From positions 36,589 through 100,588 of the forward strand of contig JAKLJP010000026.1 of the NCBI GenBank assembly GCA_023151115.1: 64,000 nt of DNA. Reading direction: 5' to 3'. The notes beneath the pieces were generated by a model, which was not told the DNA's origin, searched no databases, and worked only from the letters and a program-made list of their open reading frames with translations. The DNA comes from Anaerolineae bacterium (GTDB taxonomy: Bacteria; Chloroflexota; Anaerolineae; 4572-78; J111). The translations under genes and the position numbers were made by a program. Positions 1 through 8,061 of this stretch are shown here, in pieces. Numbering within the stretch: position 1 is the stretch's first letter; every line of letters starts with the position of its first letter.

Positions 1-1155
1 CCGGACTTTGGCCTCTTTGAAGATGTTGTAACCAGCCAGAAATTCATCCGCCCCCTCGCCCGTTAGCACCACTTTATAATTGTTCTCCCGCACCAATTCT
101 GAGAGTAAAAACATCGGCGCCGGCGCAGTTCGGAGGAGCGGCGTCTCGGCATGCCAGATGACATCAGGAAAGACGCGGCCAATATCTTCATGGGTGGCGC
201 GGATAACTTGGTGGTCAGTACCCAAGTAATCGGCCATTTGGTACTGATACATGCTCTCGTCAAAGTCGGGATCGCTAAAAGCAATGGAGAAGGTATCGAG
301 ATGGGTATTAGTATATTTGCGAATAATGGCCGCGATAACCGATGAATCAATCCCTCCGCTCAGATAAGCGCCCACCGGCACATCGGCGCGGAGGCGAATC
401 TGGGCAGCATCCACCAATAAGTTGCGAAACTCTTCGACGTAGGATTCAAGATCACGAGTGGGTGAGGTTTCAGCCGAAGAAAAACTCAATTGCCAATAAG
501 GCTCAACCAGCACCTTGCCCTGTTGGGCTAATAGATAGTGCCCAGGCGGTACTTCGAGAATATCTTTGAAGATAGTATGGGGCGTCTGCGCACTCCAGAA
601 TGTAAATACCTGGTCAAGTGAGGCCGGGTCAATTTCGGCTTGCACCCGGGGGTCGGCCAGGAGGGTCTTGATTTCAGAGCCGAAGATCAACGCCCCGCCG
701 GCCTGGGTATAAAAAAGTGGACGCACGCCAACCCGATCACGAGCCAGGAAGAGCGTTTGCGTTTTAGTATCCCAGATGGCAATGGCAAATTGACCATTTA
801 AATATTTGAGACAATCAGGACCATAATCTTCATACAGATGCACAATTACTTCAGTGTCACAGTGGGTGGCAAACTGATGGCCCCGGGCTTCTAGCTGCGG
901 GCGTAATTCAATGTAGTTAAAAATCTCGCCGTTATAGACAATCCACAAGGTTTCATCTTCGTTGGAGATGGGCTGCTGGCCGCCCCCAAGATCAACGATA
1001 CTGAGGCGGGCATTGCCCAGCCCCACGTTTTCATCCAGATAAATACCAAACTGATCTGGCCCACGATGTCGAATCATGGCCAGCATCTGGCGCAATTGTT
1101 CTTCGGAGATGGGATTAAACTGGGTTAAATTGACAATTCCGGTGATGCCACACAT
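1..1155 (-). CDS. asnB: Asparagine synthase-like glutamine amidotransferase (C-terminus cut by window edge)
   Basis: Class II glutamine amidotransferase fused to an asparagine-synthase ATP-pyrophosphatase domain. Read on the minus strand it starts MCGITGIV at position 1155, so Cys2 is the N-terminal nucleophile that hydrolyses glutamine. Further on are the RHRGPDQ and YNGEIFN motifs of the glutaminase domain, then YLSGGIDSSV, the ATP-binding PP-loop, near 310-340. About 385 codons are visible; the family usually has 600 or more, so the 3' part lies outside the window. The first 31 bases overlap the end of the upstream AMP-ligase gene, which implies translational coupling. Beside an acyl carrier protein, an AMP-ligase and glycosyltransferases, a role in modifying a surface polymer (an amidotransferase of polysaccharide clusters) is more likely than plain asparagine supply. 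That role is inference. Confidence 0.9.
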   Translation of the reverse strand, partial: MCGITGIVNLTQFNPISEEQLRQMLAMIRHRGPDQFGIYLDENVGLGNARLSIVDLGGGQQPISNEDETLWIVYNGEIFNYIELRPQLEARGHQFATHCDTEVIVHLYEDYGPDCLKYLNGQFAIAIWDTKTQTLFLARDRVGVRPLFYTQAGGALIFGSEIKTLLADPRVQAEIDPASLDQVFTFWSAQTPHTIFKDILEVPPGHYLLAQQGKVLVEPYWQLSFSSAETSPTRDLESYVEEFRNLLVDAAQIRLRADVPVGAYLSGGIDSSVIAAIIRKYTNTHLDTFSIAFSDPDFDESMYQYQMADYLGTDHQVIRATHEDIGRVFPDVIWHAETPLLRTAPAPMFLLSELVRENNYKVVLTGEGADEFLAGYNIFKEAKVR

Positions 1156-2660
1156 GCTTCTGCCCCCTTTTCTTGCGCTTCGAGTTCTGCGATAGCCTGT
1201 TGTCTTAATACCGATTTGAGGACCTTGCCGTTTTCATTCAAGGGCAAGTTTTGGAGAATGACAACACTCTGAGGAACCATATGATGGGCCATGCGCGGCT
1301 TGCAATGGGCAATAATTTGCTCCGGGGTAAGTTCAGAACCGGCTCGCAGCGTCACGTAGACTCTGATAGCCTCACCTCGTACTAAATCAGGCAAACCAAT
1401 TGCTGCTGCTGCCACAATCTCCGGCATCTCCAAGACGCCTGACTCGATGTCTTGGCTGCTGACGCGATGCCCATACGATTTGATAAAATCGTCTTTGCGG
1501 TCCACCACAAAAATAAAACCATCTTCGTCTACCGTTGCCAGGTCACCGCTGTACAACGCGCCATCCTTGAATTTCTTGGCATTTGCTTCCGGTTCATCCA
1601 GGTAGCCGGGCGAAATGTTATCGCCGCGGGCTACAATTTCACCTACCTCACCCGGTTGAACTGCTACTCCGGATTCGTTTATAACCGACAACGTCACACC
1701 GGGAATACCTTGTCCCACCGACCCCAATTTTGTGTGCAAGAGTTCGGGGGGGAGATAAGAGAGCCGGGCGGTGGCTTCTGTTTGCCCGTACATAATAAAA
1801 ACTTTGGCCTGGGGGACAGCGGCGATTAATTCTTTGATTAAGACAGTTTGGAGTTTTCCGCCAGCTTGCTGGATATGGCGCAATGATTTGAGTTCTCGTT
1901 TAGGAAAGGTGGTATTGCGTAACAAGGTCTGATAAATGGAAGGAACGCCGGCCAGGCCGGTACAGTGCGTCTTTTCCATCGTGTCAAGCATCGTTTCCGG
2001 GTAAAGAAATCGACTCAGGACGACGGAGCCGCCCACACGTAAGTGGGTGTGTAGCAGCGAGGTACCAAAGCAGTAGTGGAAGGGCAAAATCGCCATCACC
2101 CGGTCGGCCGAGGTTAGCTCCAGGTATTCAATAATAGAGGTGGTATTGGCCTGGATATTCCGATGGGTCAGCCGGACAACGCGCGGTCGGGCGGTGGTGC
2201 CGGAGGTGAATAAATAAACAGCATCGTCCTGCTCGTCGCCATAGGTAGGTAGGGTTGCCCACCAAACACCTTCGGATTTTTTGAGACTATCCTCAAAAAT
2301 CAGGCGGGCTTCGGTGGTTAGGCCGCCCTGCAAACGCTGGTAATACCGCTTTTCCACACAGATAGCTTTACATTGAACAAAGTTCTGTCTTGTTTGCAAT
2401 TCTGAGGCAGTTAACGTCACGGGAAAAGGTACGGCTATCGCCCCAATCTTCAAGATAGCTAGGTAAGCAGCGGCCCAAAACAGCGAGTTCGCGCCAATCA
2501 CCCCCACCCGATCTGTCGGGTTGATACCCACTGCCAATAACTCTTGGGCCAGGCAGGCGCTGGCATTCTTTAAGTCATAATAACTGTAAGATTTGCTTCC
2601 GTCAATGAGGGCAATGGCTTGATCTTGGCCTAACTCGAGCAGGTAATCCGTTGTATTCAT
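1125..2660 (-). CDS. AMP-dependent acyl synthetase/ligase
   Basis: ANL-superfamily enzyme of 511 residues that activates a carboxylic acid as acyl-AMP and passes it to CoA or a carrier protein. Motifs in order: the P-loop-like YLFTSGTTARPRVV near residue 150, MYGQTEATARL near 290, YSGDLATVDEDGF near 370 with the hinge DRKDDFIKSYGHRV, and the catalytic lysine region NENGKVLKSVL near 480. The gene directly follows an acyl carrier protein gene on the same strand and overlaps the amidotransferase by 31 bp. The simplest reading is that it loads an acyl group onto that carrier protein. The trio ligase, carrier protein and amidotransferase resembles sets found in exopolysaccharide/exosortase-type loci, but no exosortase is visible here. 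The substrate cannot be told from sequence. Confidence 0.88.
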   Translation of the reverse strand: MNTTDYLLELGQDQAIALIDGSKSYSYYDLKNASACLAQELLAVGINPTDRVGVIGANSLFWAAAYLAILKIGAIAVPFPVTLTASELQTRQNFVQCKAICVEKRYYQRLQGGLTTEARLIFEDSLKKSEGVWWATLPTYGDEQDDAVYLFTSGTTARPRVVRLTHRNIQANTTSIIEYLELTSADRVMAILPFHYCFGTSLLHTHLRVGGSVVLSRFLYPETMLDTMEKTHCTGLAGVPSIYQTLLRNTTFPKRELKSLRHIQQAGGKLQTVLIKELIAAVPQAKVFIMYGQTEATARLSYLPPELLHTKLGSVGQGIPGVTLSVINESGVAVQPGEVGEIVARGDNISPGYLDEPEANAKKFKDGALYSGDLATVDEDGFIFVVDRKDDFIKSYGHRVSSQDIESGVLEMPEIVAAAAIGLPDLVRGEAIRVYVTLRAGSELTPEQIIAHCKPRMAHHMVPQSVVILQNLPLNENGKVLKSVLRQQAIAELEAQEKGAEACVASPELSI

Positions 2661-2721
2661 AGTGATACCTCGCTTATGTAGACTTTCTCAATGAGATTTG
2701 ACTGCAAACAAAATTCGGTAT

Positions 2722-2967
2722 TTAGGCGAGGCGGTGCTGGATGAAATTACCCAGTTTGTTGATTGAGTCAAAGTTATCCGGGGTCAGGTCTTCGTCTTTA
2801 ACTTTCACCCCAAACTTTTCTTCAATAAATAACACCAGTTCCATTACACCTAGAGAGTCTACAATACCTTCTTCTAAGAAGGAGGCATCATCGTCATAGC
2901 CAAAGCCATTGTCACTGAATAATAAATTTTTGGCAATATATTGCCGAATTTGAGCTTTGATATCCAT
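2722..2967 (-). CDS. Acyl carrier protein (phosphopantetheine attachment protein)
   Basis: Small acidic protein of 81 residues with the four-helix carrier-protein pattern. Ser38 in the motif GIVDSLGVMEL is the expected 4'-phosphopantetheine attachment site. The length matches the family. It lies 61 bp upstream of the AMP-ligase on the same strand and is probably co-transcribed with it, so it is likely the dedicated acceptor of the ligase product rather than the housekeeping fatty-acid ACP, which normally sits with fab genes. No other fatty-acid synthesis gene is present here. Confidence 0.9.
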   Translation of the reverse strand: MDIKAQIRQYIAKNLLFSDNGFGYDDDASFLEEGIVDSLGVMELVLFIEEKFGVKVKDEDLTPDNFDSINKLGNFIQHRLA

Positions 2968-3110
2968 TGTAGTTAGTTTTACCTCGATTTAGATTAATAT
3001 TGAACTGGCTAATACTCTAAGTAGGTAGATATGAACCTCTTTGGCAATCCATTTAATAATATAGAGGTGTCATCTCACCAGGAACTACTGAGGAGCTATT
3101 GCTACTAAGT

Positions 3111-3164
3111 AAACCGCAAAAAAATTAGAATCAAGATAGGGGAATGTATGAAAAAAGTTAGAAA
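3111..3164. repeat. 54-bp conserved element, copy 1
   Basis: This 54-bp block closely matches 5481-5534, same length and same + orientation. Shared words are AAACC, AAAAAAAT, GAATC, TAGGGGAA and TATGAAAAAAGTTAGAAA. It lies upstream of the ACP-ligase-amidotransferase operon (reading away from it), while copy 2 lies upstream of the O-antigen ligase gene. A shared regulatory element is the likeliest reading. A short open frame begins inside it (ATGAAAAAAGTTAGA) but the two copies diverge after five codons. Confidence 0.6.
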
Positions 3165-3202
3165 TTTATTACAGGGGAAAATGGGGGATTAGAGCCAATA
3201 CA

Positions 3203-3269
3203 TTTCAAATAAGGCCGTAGCATAGGGCCTTGTGCCCGCCCACAAGGAGCTAAACTACGTTATTTGAAA
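3203..3269. repeat. Dispersed palindromic (REP-like) element, copy 1
   Basis: Nested inverted repeat: outer arms TTTCAAATAA (3203-3212) and TTATTTGAAA (3260-3269), then GTAG/CTAC, then CTTGTG/CACAAG around a CCCGCC loop. The core (TAGGGCC-TGTGCCCGCCCACAAGG-GCTAA-CTACG) recurs at 24685-24753 with different outer arms. It fills much of the 339-bp gap 2968-3306, together with the 54-bp block at 3111. Confidence 0.65.
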
Positions 3270-3306
3270 AGTATTGGGATTAGAGCTGCCTAAAAGGCCA
3301 GACACC

Positions 3307-3768
3307 CTAAAGATAACGTACTTCAACCCGGTTAGGGTCTGTATCTTTGCGTACTTCAACCCTAAATGGTAACTCATCCCATTGAAAACGCTGGGCAATA
3401 AATCGCTGCAAAGGTTGATTACGATTATAAGGTAAGTCAAGCTGAATTGGCGCATCTCTGGGATCATATAAGGTACAATATTGAATCGGTGTTTTGGCCA
3501 CTTCGCCTAACATCTGACTAAGATAGGTGGGCAAACCAACCTTCAGAATATAGTGATCCCGTATCTCATTGAGGGTTGCAATAATAACATGATAAGCCGG
3601 AAAGCCGGCGCGTAAACAGTGAGCGCGACTTTTTAGAACATCCCGGATTTCTTTTGCTCCGAAGATATCAAAATCCACTCGATTTTGGGGGGCAGCCTCT
3701 TTAGAATGTTTATCATCTTTCCGCGAGACCATATCAAGCATAAACACATTCTCCAAGCTGAAGGTCAT
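3307..3768 (-). CDS. Hypothetical protein, about 153 aa
   Basis: I do not recognise this family. The ATG at 3768 is chosen because GGAGG lies about 7 nt upstream of it; the frame is open further upstream but without such a site. The product starts MTFSLENVFMLDMVSRKDD, is mixed charge, has no signal peptide or membrane segment, and ends in a basic/acidic strand-like tail. Composition and the good ribosome binding site argue that it is a real gene. It stands alone between intergenic repeats, downstream of the glycosyltransferase gene and upstream of the ACP operon on the same strand. Confidence 0.6.
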   Translation of the reverse strand: MTFSLENVFMLDMVSRKDDKHSKEAAPQNRVDFDIFGAKEIRDVLKSRAHCLRAGFPAYHVIIATLNEIRDHYILKVGLPTYLSQMLGEVAKTPIQYCTLYDPRDAPIQLDLPYNRNQPLQRFIAQRFQWDELPFRVEVRKDTDPNRVEVRYL

Positions 3769-3873
3769 TTTCTTTCCTCCAAGTTTTCTGGCACTGCCAC
3801 GACCCATTCAAAACAAGTTTCATCATACCACACTGTCATAATCTAAAACAATGGGACTTGTTGGTACTTAGAG

Positions 3874-3956
3874 CCTATTCGAAAACCTCTGTAGATGACG
3901 CATCTTATGCCTCATCGGCTGGCATGGGGATGCCAACCTACGGGTTTTCGGATAGG
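3874..3956. repeat. Intergenic inverted repeat
   Basis: Arms CCTATTCGAAAACC (3874-3887) and GGTTTTCGGATAGG (3943-3956) pair with one wobble, with a smaller inner hairpin GGCATGGGGATGCC. It is the main content of the 382-bp gap 3769-4150; the rest is AT-rich with no recognisable gene. The inner word GGATGCCAACCTAC recurs near 36984. Confidence 0.6.
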
Positions 3957-4150
3957 TACTTAATGACCATTATCCAGATGTAACGCTTTTGAGATTTTAT
4001 CGTTTAATTATCTCACAAATGTCAGGTTAACTTTTAATGTTGCCCTGAAATCAAATCACTATCTACTAAGGAAGGGCAGCTTAAACCAACCCAGAGATAG
4101 CAAGGCAATTGCTCTTTTTTATTATCTAAAGAGAGGAGAATGAACAAGCG

Positions 4151-5419
4151 TTAAACGGGAACCGCTCGCCTTTCCATGATCACATCGTAATAGACGCTTT
4201 CCAACTTCTCAGCGGCTTTGTGCCAATCATGGTGAGTTTCAACATAACGCCGGCCTTGCTGTCCCACCTGCTGGCGTAGCGTTTCGTTGGTGAGTAGAGT
4301 GATCGCAGCATCAGCCACTGCCTGGGGGGTATCGGCTACTAAAGCCTCCTGTCCGGCCTGCACTTGCAGAGCAGAAACCGCCTGCGGTGTGCTGATAAGC
4401 GGGGTGGCCATAGCCATAGCTTCCAGTACCTTAAATTGCATTCCCACGGCATAGCGCATAGGCGACACAGCCAGGGTAGCTTGAGCCAGGTAGGGCCGCA
4501 AGTCGGGTACGGTGCCGGTAACAACAATGCGCGGATCGGCGCTCAAAGCCAGAACTTCGGCTGGTGGATTTTTGCCGGCGAGAACAAGGCGAGTCTCGGG
4601 TAATCGCTGCCAAACAACTGGCATAATCTTGTTTGCCAGGTCTAACGCAGCGGCAGTGTTAGCATGATAACTCATTTTGCCCGAAAAAATAAGCGTTGCC
4701 GGGTCACGGGGGATATTTAGCGGGGTGAAATAATCCAGATCAACTCCTATCGGTATGATAACCAGACAGTCGTTTATCTTTTGCATCTGGCTATCGCTGT
4801 TTTGCCCTGCTTTGCCAACGCTTGTTTTAACTGCCAAAGCCGAAAGTTGAGCCAGAGCTTCTCTATCCCGAGGTGATGTTACCAGCACCCGAGGATACTT
4901 TTCCAGTAGCTGGCCCTCGTAACGACGGGTGCGCACTAAATCTAGATTGGCCAGCAACCGGCTGCGCCAGGTAGGACCTGAACGACGCACCAGATCAAAC
5001 AGCAGAGTAATTGAATCAACTGAGTCAAAGACAATAGGCCCCCCTTTTACCGCTCTACTAAGTTCAGCGCCACGCAGGTGTTCCACATGAATGATGTCGA
5101 AATTTGTTTCAGCCTGCGTTTTTTTTATGAGTTCCATCATTTCAGGAGAACGAGAGTAGGCGGCCTGAAAGGGCGTCTGGCTGGCTATGGCCTGGATACC
5201 ATTCCACAGCGGCCGCCAGCGAGGTAGGGGAGTTATCTGCACCCGCTGACACCAAGTGTGCAATGAGTTAAGGCCGCTCCTATCTTCGCCAGATGGCTCG
5301 AGCGCCAATAGGGTGATGCGATGGCCTCGCTGGGCCAGATGTTTTATCAAATTGTAAGGTCGTGCGCGAATCTGGGAGGGTAGATATGGACTGATGAAGA
5401 GAATATTTAACGGTTTCAT
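4151..5419 (-). CDS. Glycosyltransferase family 4 protein
   Basis: GT-B fold sugar transferase of 422 residues when started at the ATG at 5419; an upstream TTG at 5443 is possible but less likely. The N-terminal Rossmann domain opens NILFISPYLPSQIRARPYNL, and the C-terminal nucleotide-sugar domain shows IFSGKMSYHANTAAALDL, ARIVV-type strands and SPMRYAVGMQFKVLEAMAMATP, where the Glu of KVLEAMA is the usual NDP-sugar ribose contact. It resembles cytoplasmic transferases that build exopolysaccharide repeat units. It is divergent from the O-antigen ligase gene, and the two flank a 227-bp intergenic region that holds the second 54-bp element. Confidence 0.85.
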   Translation of the reverse strand: MKPLNILFISPYLPSQIRARPYNLIKHLAQRGHRITLLALEPSGEDRSGLNSLHTWCQRVQITPLPRWRPLWNGIQAIASQTPFQAAYSRSPEMMELIKKTQAETNFDIIHVEHLRGAELSRAVKGGPIVFDSVDSITLLFDLVRRSGPTWRSRLLANLDLVRTRRYEGQLLEKYPRVLVTSPRDREALAQLSALAVKTSVGKAGQNSDSQMQKINDCLVIIPIGVDLDYFTPLNIPRDPATLIFSGKMSYHANTAAALDLANKIMPVVWQRLPETRLVLAGKNPPAEVLALSADPRIVVTGTVPDLRPYLAQATLAVSPMRYAVGMQFKVLEAMAMATPLISTPQAVSALQVQAGQEALVADTPQAVADAAITLLTNETLRQQVGQQGRRYVETHHDWHKAAEKLESVYYDVIMERRAVPV

Positions 5420-5480
5420 AGTCGGCTTGCTTCTCTGGTTCAATATTTGGGCTGTAAAAAGTTATCCAAATATAATTATT

Positions 5481-5534
5481 AAACCCTAAAAAAATGTGAA
5501 TCGGGTAGGGGAACTATATGAAAAAAGTTAGAAA
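5481..5534. repeat. 54-bp conserved element, copy 2
   Basis: Second copy of the block at 3111-3164. It begins about 113 bp upstream of the O-antigen ligase start and reads toward that gene, in the divergent region with the glycosyltransferase. Confidence 0.6.
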
Positions 5535-5646
5535 AGCTTGAGCTAACGCCTACTTTTTTAATGGCTTGTCCCTATTGACAAGAATGGGGCTTTGTGATAC
5601 CGTGCCAACGTCACTTTATAGTTATCCCTAAGAGAGATTAGCCCGG

Positions 5647-7491
5647 ATGTTTAGCTTCTCAAGATATGGTCTTTACAGCTCATCTTCGACGCAGGTTGCC
5701 AACCTGATAACCCTAATGGAATGGACTGGCGCGTTTTCTTTGATCATAGTGGGTGTGCTATGGCTTCTAAATCCACTTGCGGTAGGAATTGCTGTCACTC
5801 TAGCGTTGCTGTCCTGGATAATTCGTTGGTGTATGGGTGGGCAGCCCATGTTTCGTACCTTTATCAGTGGCCCTTTGGTAATGTTGGTTATCAGCGCCTT
5901 AATTGGAGTAGGGGTGAGCTACGACCGAGCTTTAAGCTGGCCGCTATTTTTAACTCTGTTGGGTAGTATCAGGCTTTTTGTTGCCATTGCCCACACAAAC
6001 CTCCCTCCGCGCTGGGTAGGAGGCGGGCTGGTGATCGCTGCCAGTTTGTTGGCGTTCTATTTTGTGGGTCAATATGGATATTTTTACTATCCGTATGAAT
6101 GGGGAGTACTACCTCGTTTGGGCAGGATTACTGGTTCAGTGTTGCCCAATTTAGTTTTCTTCACGCCTCACCCTAATGCGGTAGCCAGTTTTTTGGAGAG
6201 TGTCTGGCTCTTGGGCTTGGTTTTGGCCTGGGAAGCGCGTAGGGGTGTGCGCATTGCCTGGGTATTGGGGGTCATTATCATTAGTTATAGCCTGCTTATC
6301 TCTGAATCGCGGGGCGCTTGGCTGGGCTTGACGATAGTGCTGGGAGTTGGTGCTTGGCTGCTCATCCCTGAGCGCCGTCTTCGGCTGGCGCTAGGCCGTA
6401 TAGGCTTGATCACGATTACACTCAGTCTCTTGGGTTTTTCCTACTTAGTCTCTAGTGGGCTGCAAATTCCTTTGGTCAGCCCCACTCTGGATACAGCCTA
6501 CAGTCGCTTGGTTTTATACCGTAACAGTCTGAATTTATGGGGTGATTATCCTTTCACCGGCATTGGTTTGGGTGACACGTTTGCCTTTGTCTATTCCCGC
6601 TATCAGTTACTCATCCCCTACCGATATTTGAGCTATGCCCACAACTTATTTTTGTCGGTGGGGCTTAGTTTAGGGGTATTAGGTTTGCTGGCCCTGATAT
6701 GGTTGCTAATCAGTTTTTATCGGTTTGTCATACGTGTAGAGACTAAGGGTAACTTGAGTCCTCAAGCCCTATCACTCTTTCGGGCTGCCTGGCTAGGAGT
6801 AAGCGCTACTTTTGTGCATGGGTTAACAGATGCGCCGCAGTTTGCCGGTTCCGGTTGGACGATGCCCATGCTTTTTGCTATGTTGGGATTGACTATTGCC
6901 GCCGGGCAACCGGCTCTCAGTGAAAGTGAGTATCAGAAAGTCACCCCTGCCCTCTTCGGCCTGAATCCCTGGGGCTGGTTGGCGCTAGGTGGGGTTGTTG
7001 GGATTCTGCTAGGAGGCCTCCTTGTCTTGTGGCGGCCGCTGGTGGGTGCCTGGTATGCTAATTGGGGCGCCCTTCACCAGACACAAGCCGAACTGTCCCC
7101 AGACTTAAGCGATTCGGCTCGTGAGGCTACACTCAAGCTGGCCATAGCTGACTTCACTCAGGCGCTTCATTTGAGTCCGCTTCAGCCTGTGGCTAATCGG
7201 CGCTTGGGGCTGATAGCCCTGGAACAGCAAAATTTTGAAACAGCGGTGATTTACCTGGAGCAGGCTTATCAACAGGAACCACAAAATCAAGCTACGCTTA
7301 AAGGGCTTGGTTTGGCTTATTTGTGGACAGGGCATCTGACTGTGGCCCAGGAATTGCTAAGACAGATTGATAACCGATGGATGTTAATCGAAGAATTGCG
7401 AAACTGGCGAGAATTGTGGAGGGACAAAAATAAGCCCGACTTAGCTACCTATGCTCAAAGAATGGCGCAGTTTCTGGTAACGGAACCATGA
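5647..7491 (+). CDS. O-antigen ligase-like membrane protein with C-terminal TPR domain
   Basis: Polytopic membrane protein of 614 residues. About a dozen hydrophobic helices fill residues 15-475, with a large extracytoplasmic loop around YSRLVLYRNSLNLWGDYPFTGIGLGDTF, the region typical of Wzy_C/WaaL-type ligases and polymerases; LISESRGAWLGL just before it holds the usual conserved Arg. Residues about 480-614 are soluble and carry two to three TPR-like helices (QPVANRRLGLIALEQQNFETA and following). This fusion is common in Gram-positive-like and Chloroflexota ligases. It probably polymerises or transfers the surface glycan assembled by the neighbouring enzymes. The + strand start ATG has a weak AGAGAG site. 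It converges with the DUF1992 gene, 13 bp away. Confidence 0.85.
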   Translation: MFSFSRYGLYSSSSTQVANLITLMEWTGAFSLIIVGVLWLLNPLAVGIAVTLALLSWIIRWCMGGQPMFRTFISGPLVMLVISALIGVGVSYDRALSWPLFLTLLGSIRLFVAIAHTNLPPRWVGGGLVIAASLLAFYFVGQYGYFYYPYEWGVLPRLGRITGSVLPNLVFFTPHPNAVASFLESVWLLGLVLAWEARRGVRIAWVLGVIIISYSLLISESRGAWLGLTIVLGVGAWLLIPERRLRLALGRIGLITITLSLLGFSYLVSSGLQIPLVSPTLDTAYSRLVLYRNSLNLWGDYPFTGIGLGDTFAFVYSRYQLLIPYRYLSYAHNLFLSVGLSLGVLGLLALIWLLISFYRFVIRVETKGNLSPQALSLFRAAWLGVSATFVHGLTDAPQFAGSGWTMPMLFAMLGLTIAAGQPALSESEYQKVTPALFGLNPWGWLALGGVVGILLGGLLVLWRPLVGAWYANWGALHQTQAELSPDLSDSAREATLKLAIADFTQALHLSPLQPVANRRLGLIALEQQNFETAVIYLEQAYQQEPQNQATLKGLGLAYLWTGHLTVAQELLRQIDNRWMLIEELRNWRELWRDKNKPDLATYAQRMAQFLVTEP

Positions 7492-7504
7492 GAAATTGGA
7501 CTCG

Positions 7505-8047
7505 TTACGATTGCTGTACCCGGCGGAGTTCATCCTCCAGGCGCAGCCGGAAGTGTTGCTTGGTGGGAAGTGGAACAATGAGGTTAAAATGGTCAATTTT
7601 ACGGTTAAGTTTAACCAGAGTCTCGTTAAAGCTATGAATAGCGGCCTGCCAGCTTGTCTCGCTGCATAGATTGGCTTGATAAGCCTGCCAGGCCAGCCGA
7701 AGTTTATCCCGCGCCGCCGCCACCTCCCGCCGGATTTCCTTGTCGCGTTCAATCCAGGCCGGGGCCATGTTGTTGTTTTGCAGCAGGCCAAAAGCCAGTT
7801 CCTGAGCCGGGTCGAGATAAGGGTTGGTGTTAAGAGACAGGGGTTTGCCGTGGCCTCGGAGATTATCAAACTCCCCGTTGGCCATCGCTGCCTGAATCCG
7901 CTGCTCGATCAAATCCGCCCGTTCCTGCTCGCGCTGGGCGCGGGCAGCCTCGCTTGACTCCTGGGCCGGTAGCCGGCGGTCCTCCAGGTTTTCCTTCAAA
8001 CGACTCAATCGTTCTTGTTGCTGCTTCTTATTTTTGGATGAATTCAT
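7505..8047 (-). CDS. DUF1992 (DnaJ homologue subfamily C member 28-like) protein
   Basis: Soluble protein of 180 residues. After a charged, coiled-coil-prone N-terminus (residues 1-45) comes the conserved DUF1992 block: ADLIEQRIQAAMANGEFDN, then LRGHGKPLSLNTNPYLDP, then ELAFGLLQNNNMAPAWIE. The domain is known from bacterial and eukaryotic DNAJC28 proteins; its biochemical role is not established. The gene lies 14 bp downstream of the NADH dehydrogenase gene on the same strand and is probably co-transcribed with it. Confidence 0.85.
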   Translation of the reverse strand: MNSSKNKKQQQERLSRLKENLEDRRLPAQESSEAARAQREQERADLIEQRIQAAMANGEFDNLRGHGKPLSLNTNPYLDPAQELAFGLLQNNNMAPAWIERDKEIRREVAAARDKLRLAWQAYQANLCSETSWQAAIHSFNETLVKLNRKIDHFNLIVPLPTKQHFRLRLEDELRRVQQS

Positions 8048-8061
8048 GCTGACCCTGTATT

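Noticed and set aside
3149..5538. Mini-ORFs starting ATGAAAAAAGTTAGA in both 54-bp elements, as leader peptides
   Set aside because: The frames diverge after five codons and end at different lengths, so DNA conservation rather than a peptide is supported.
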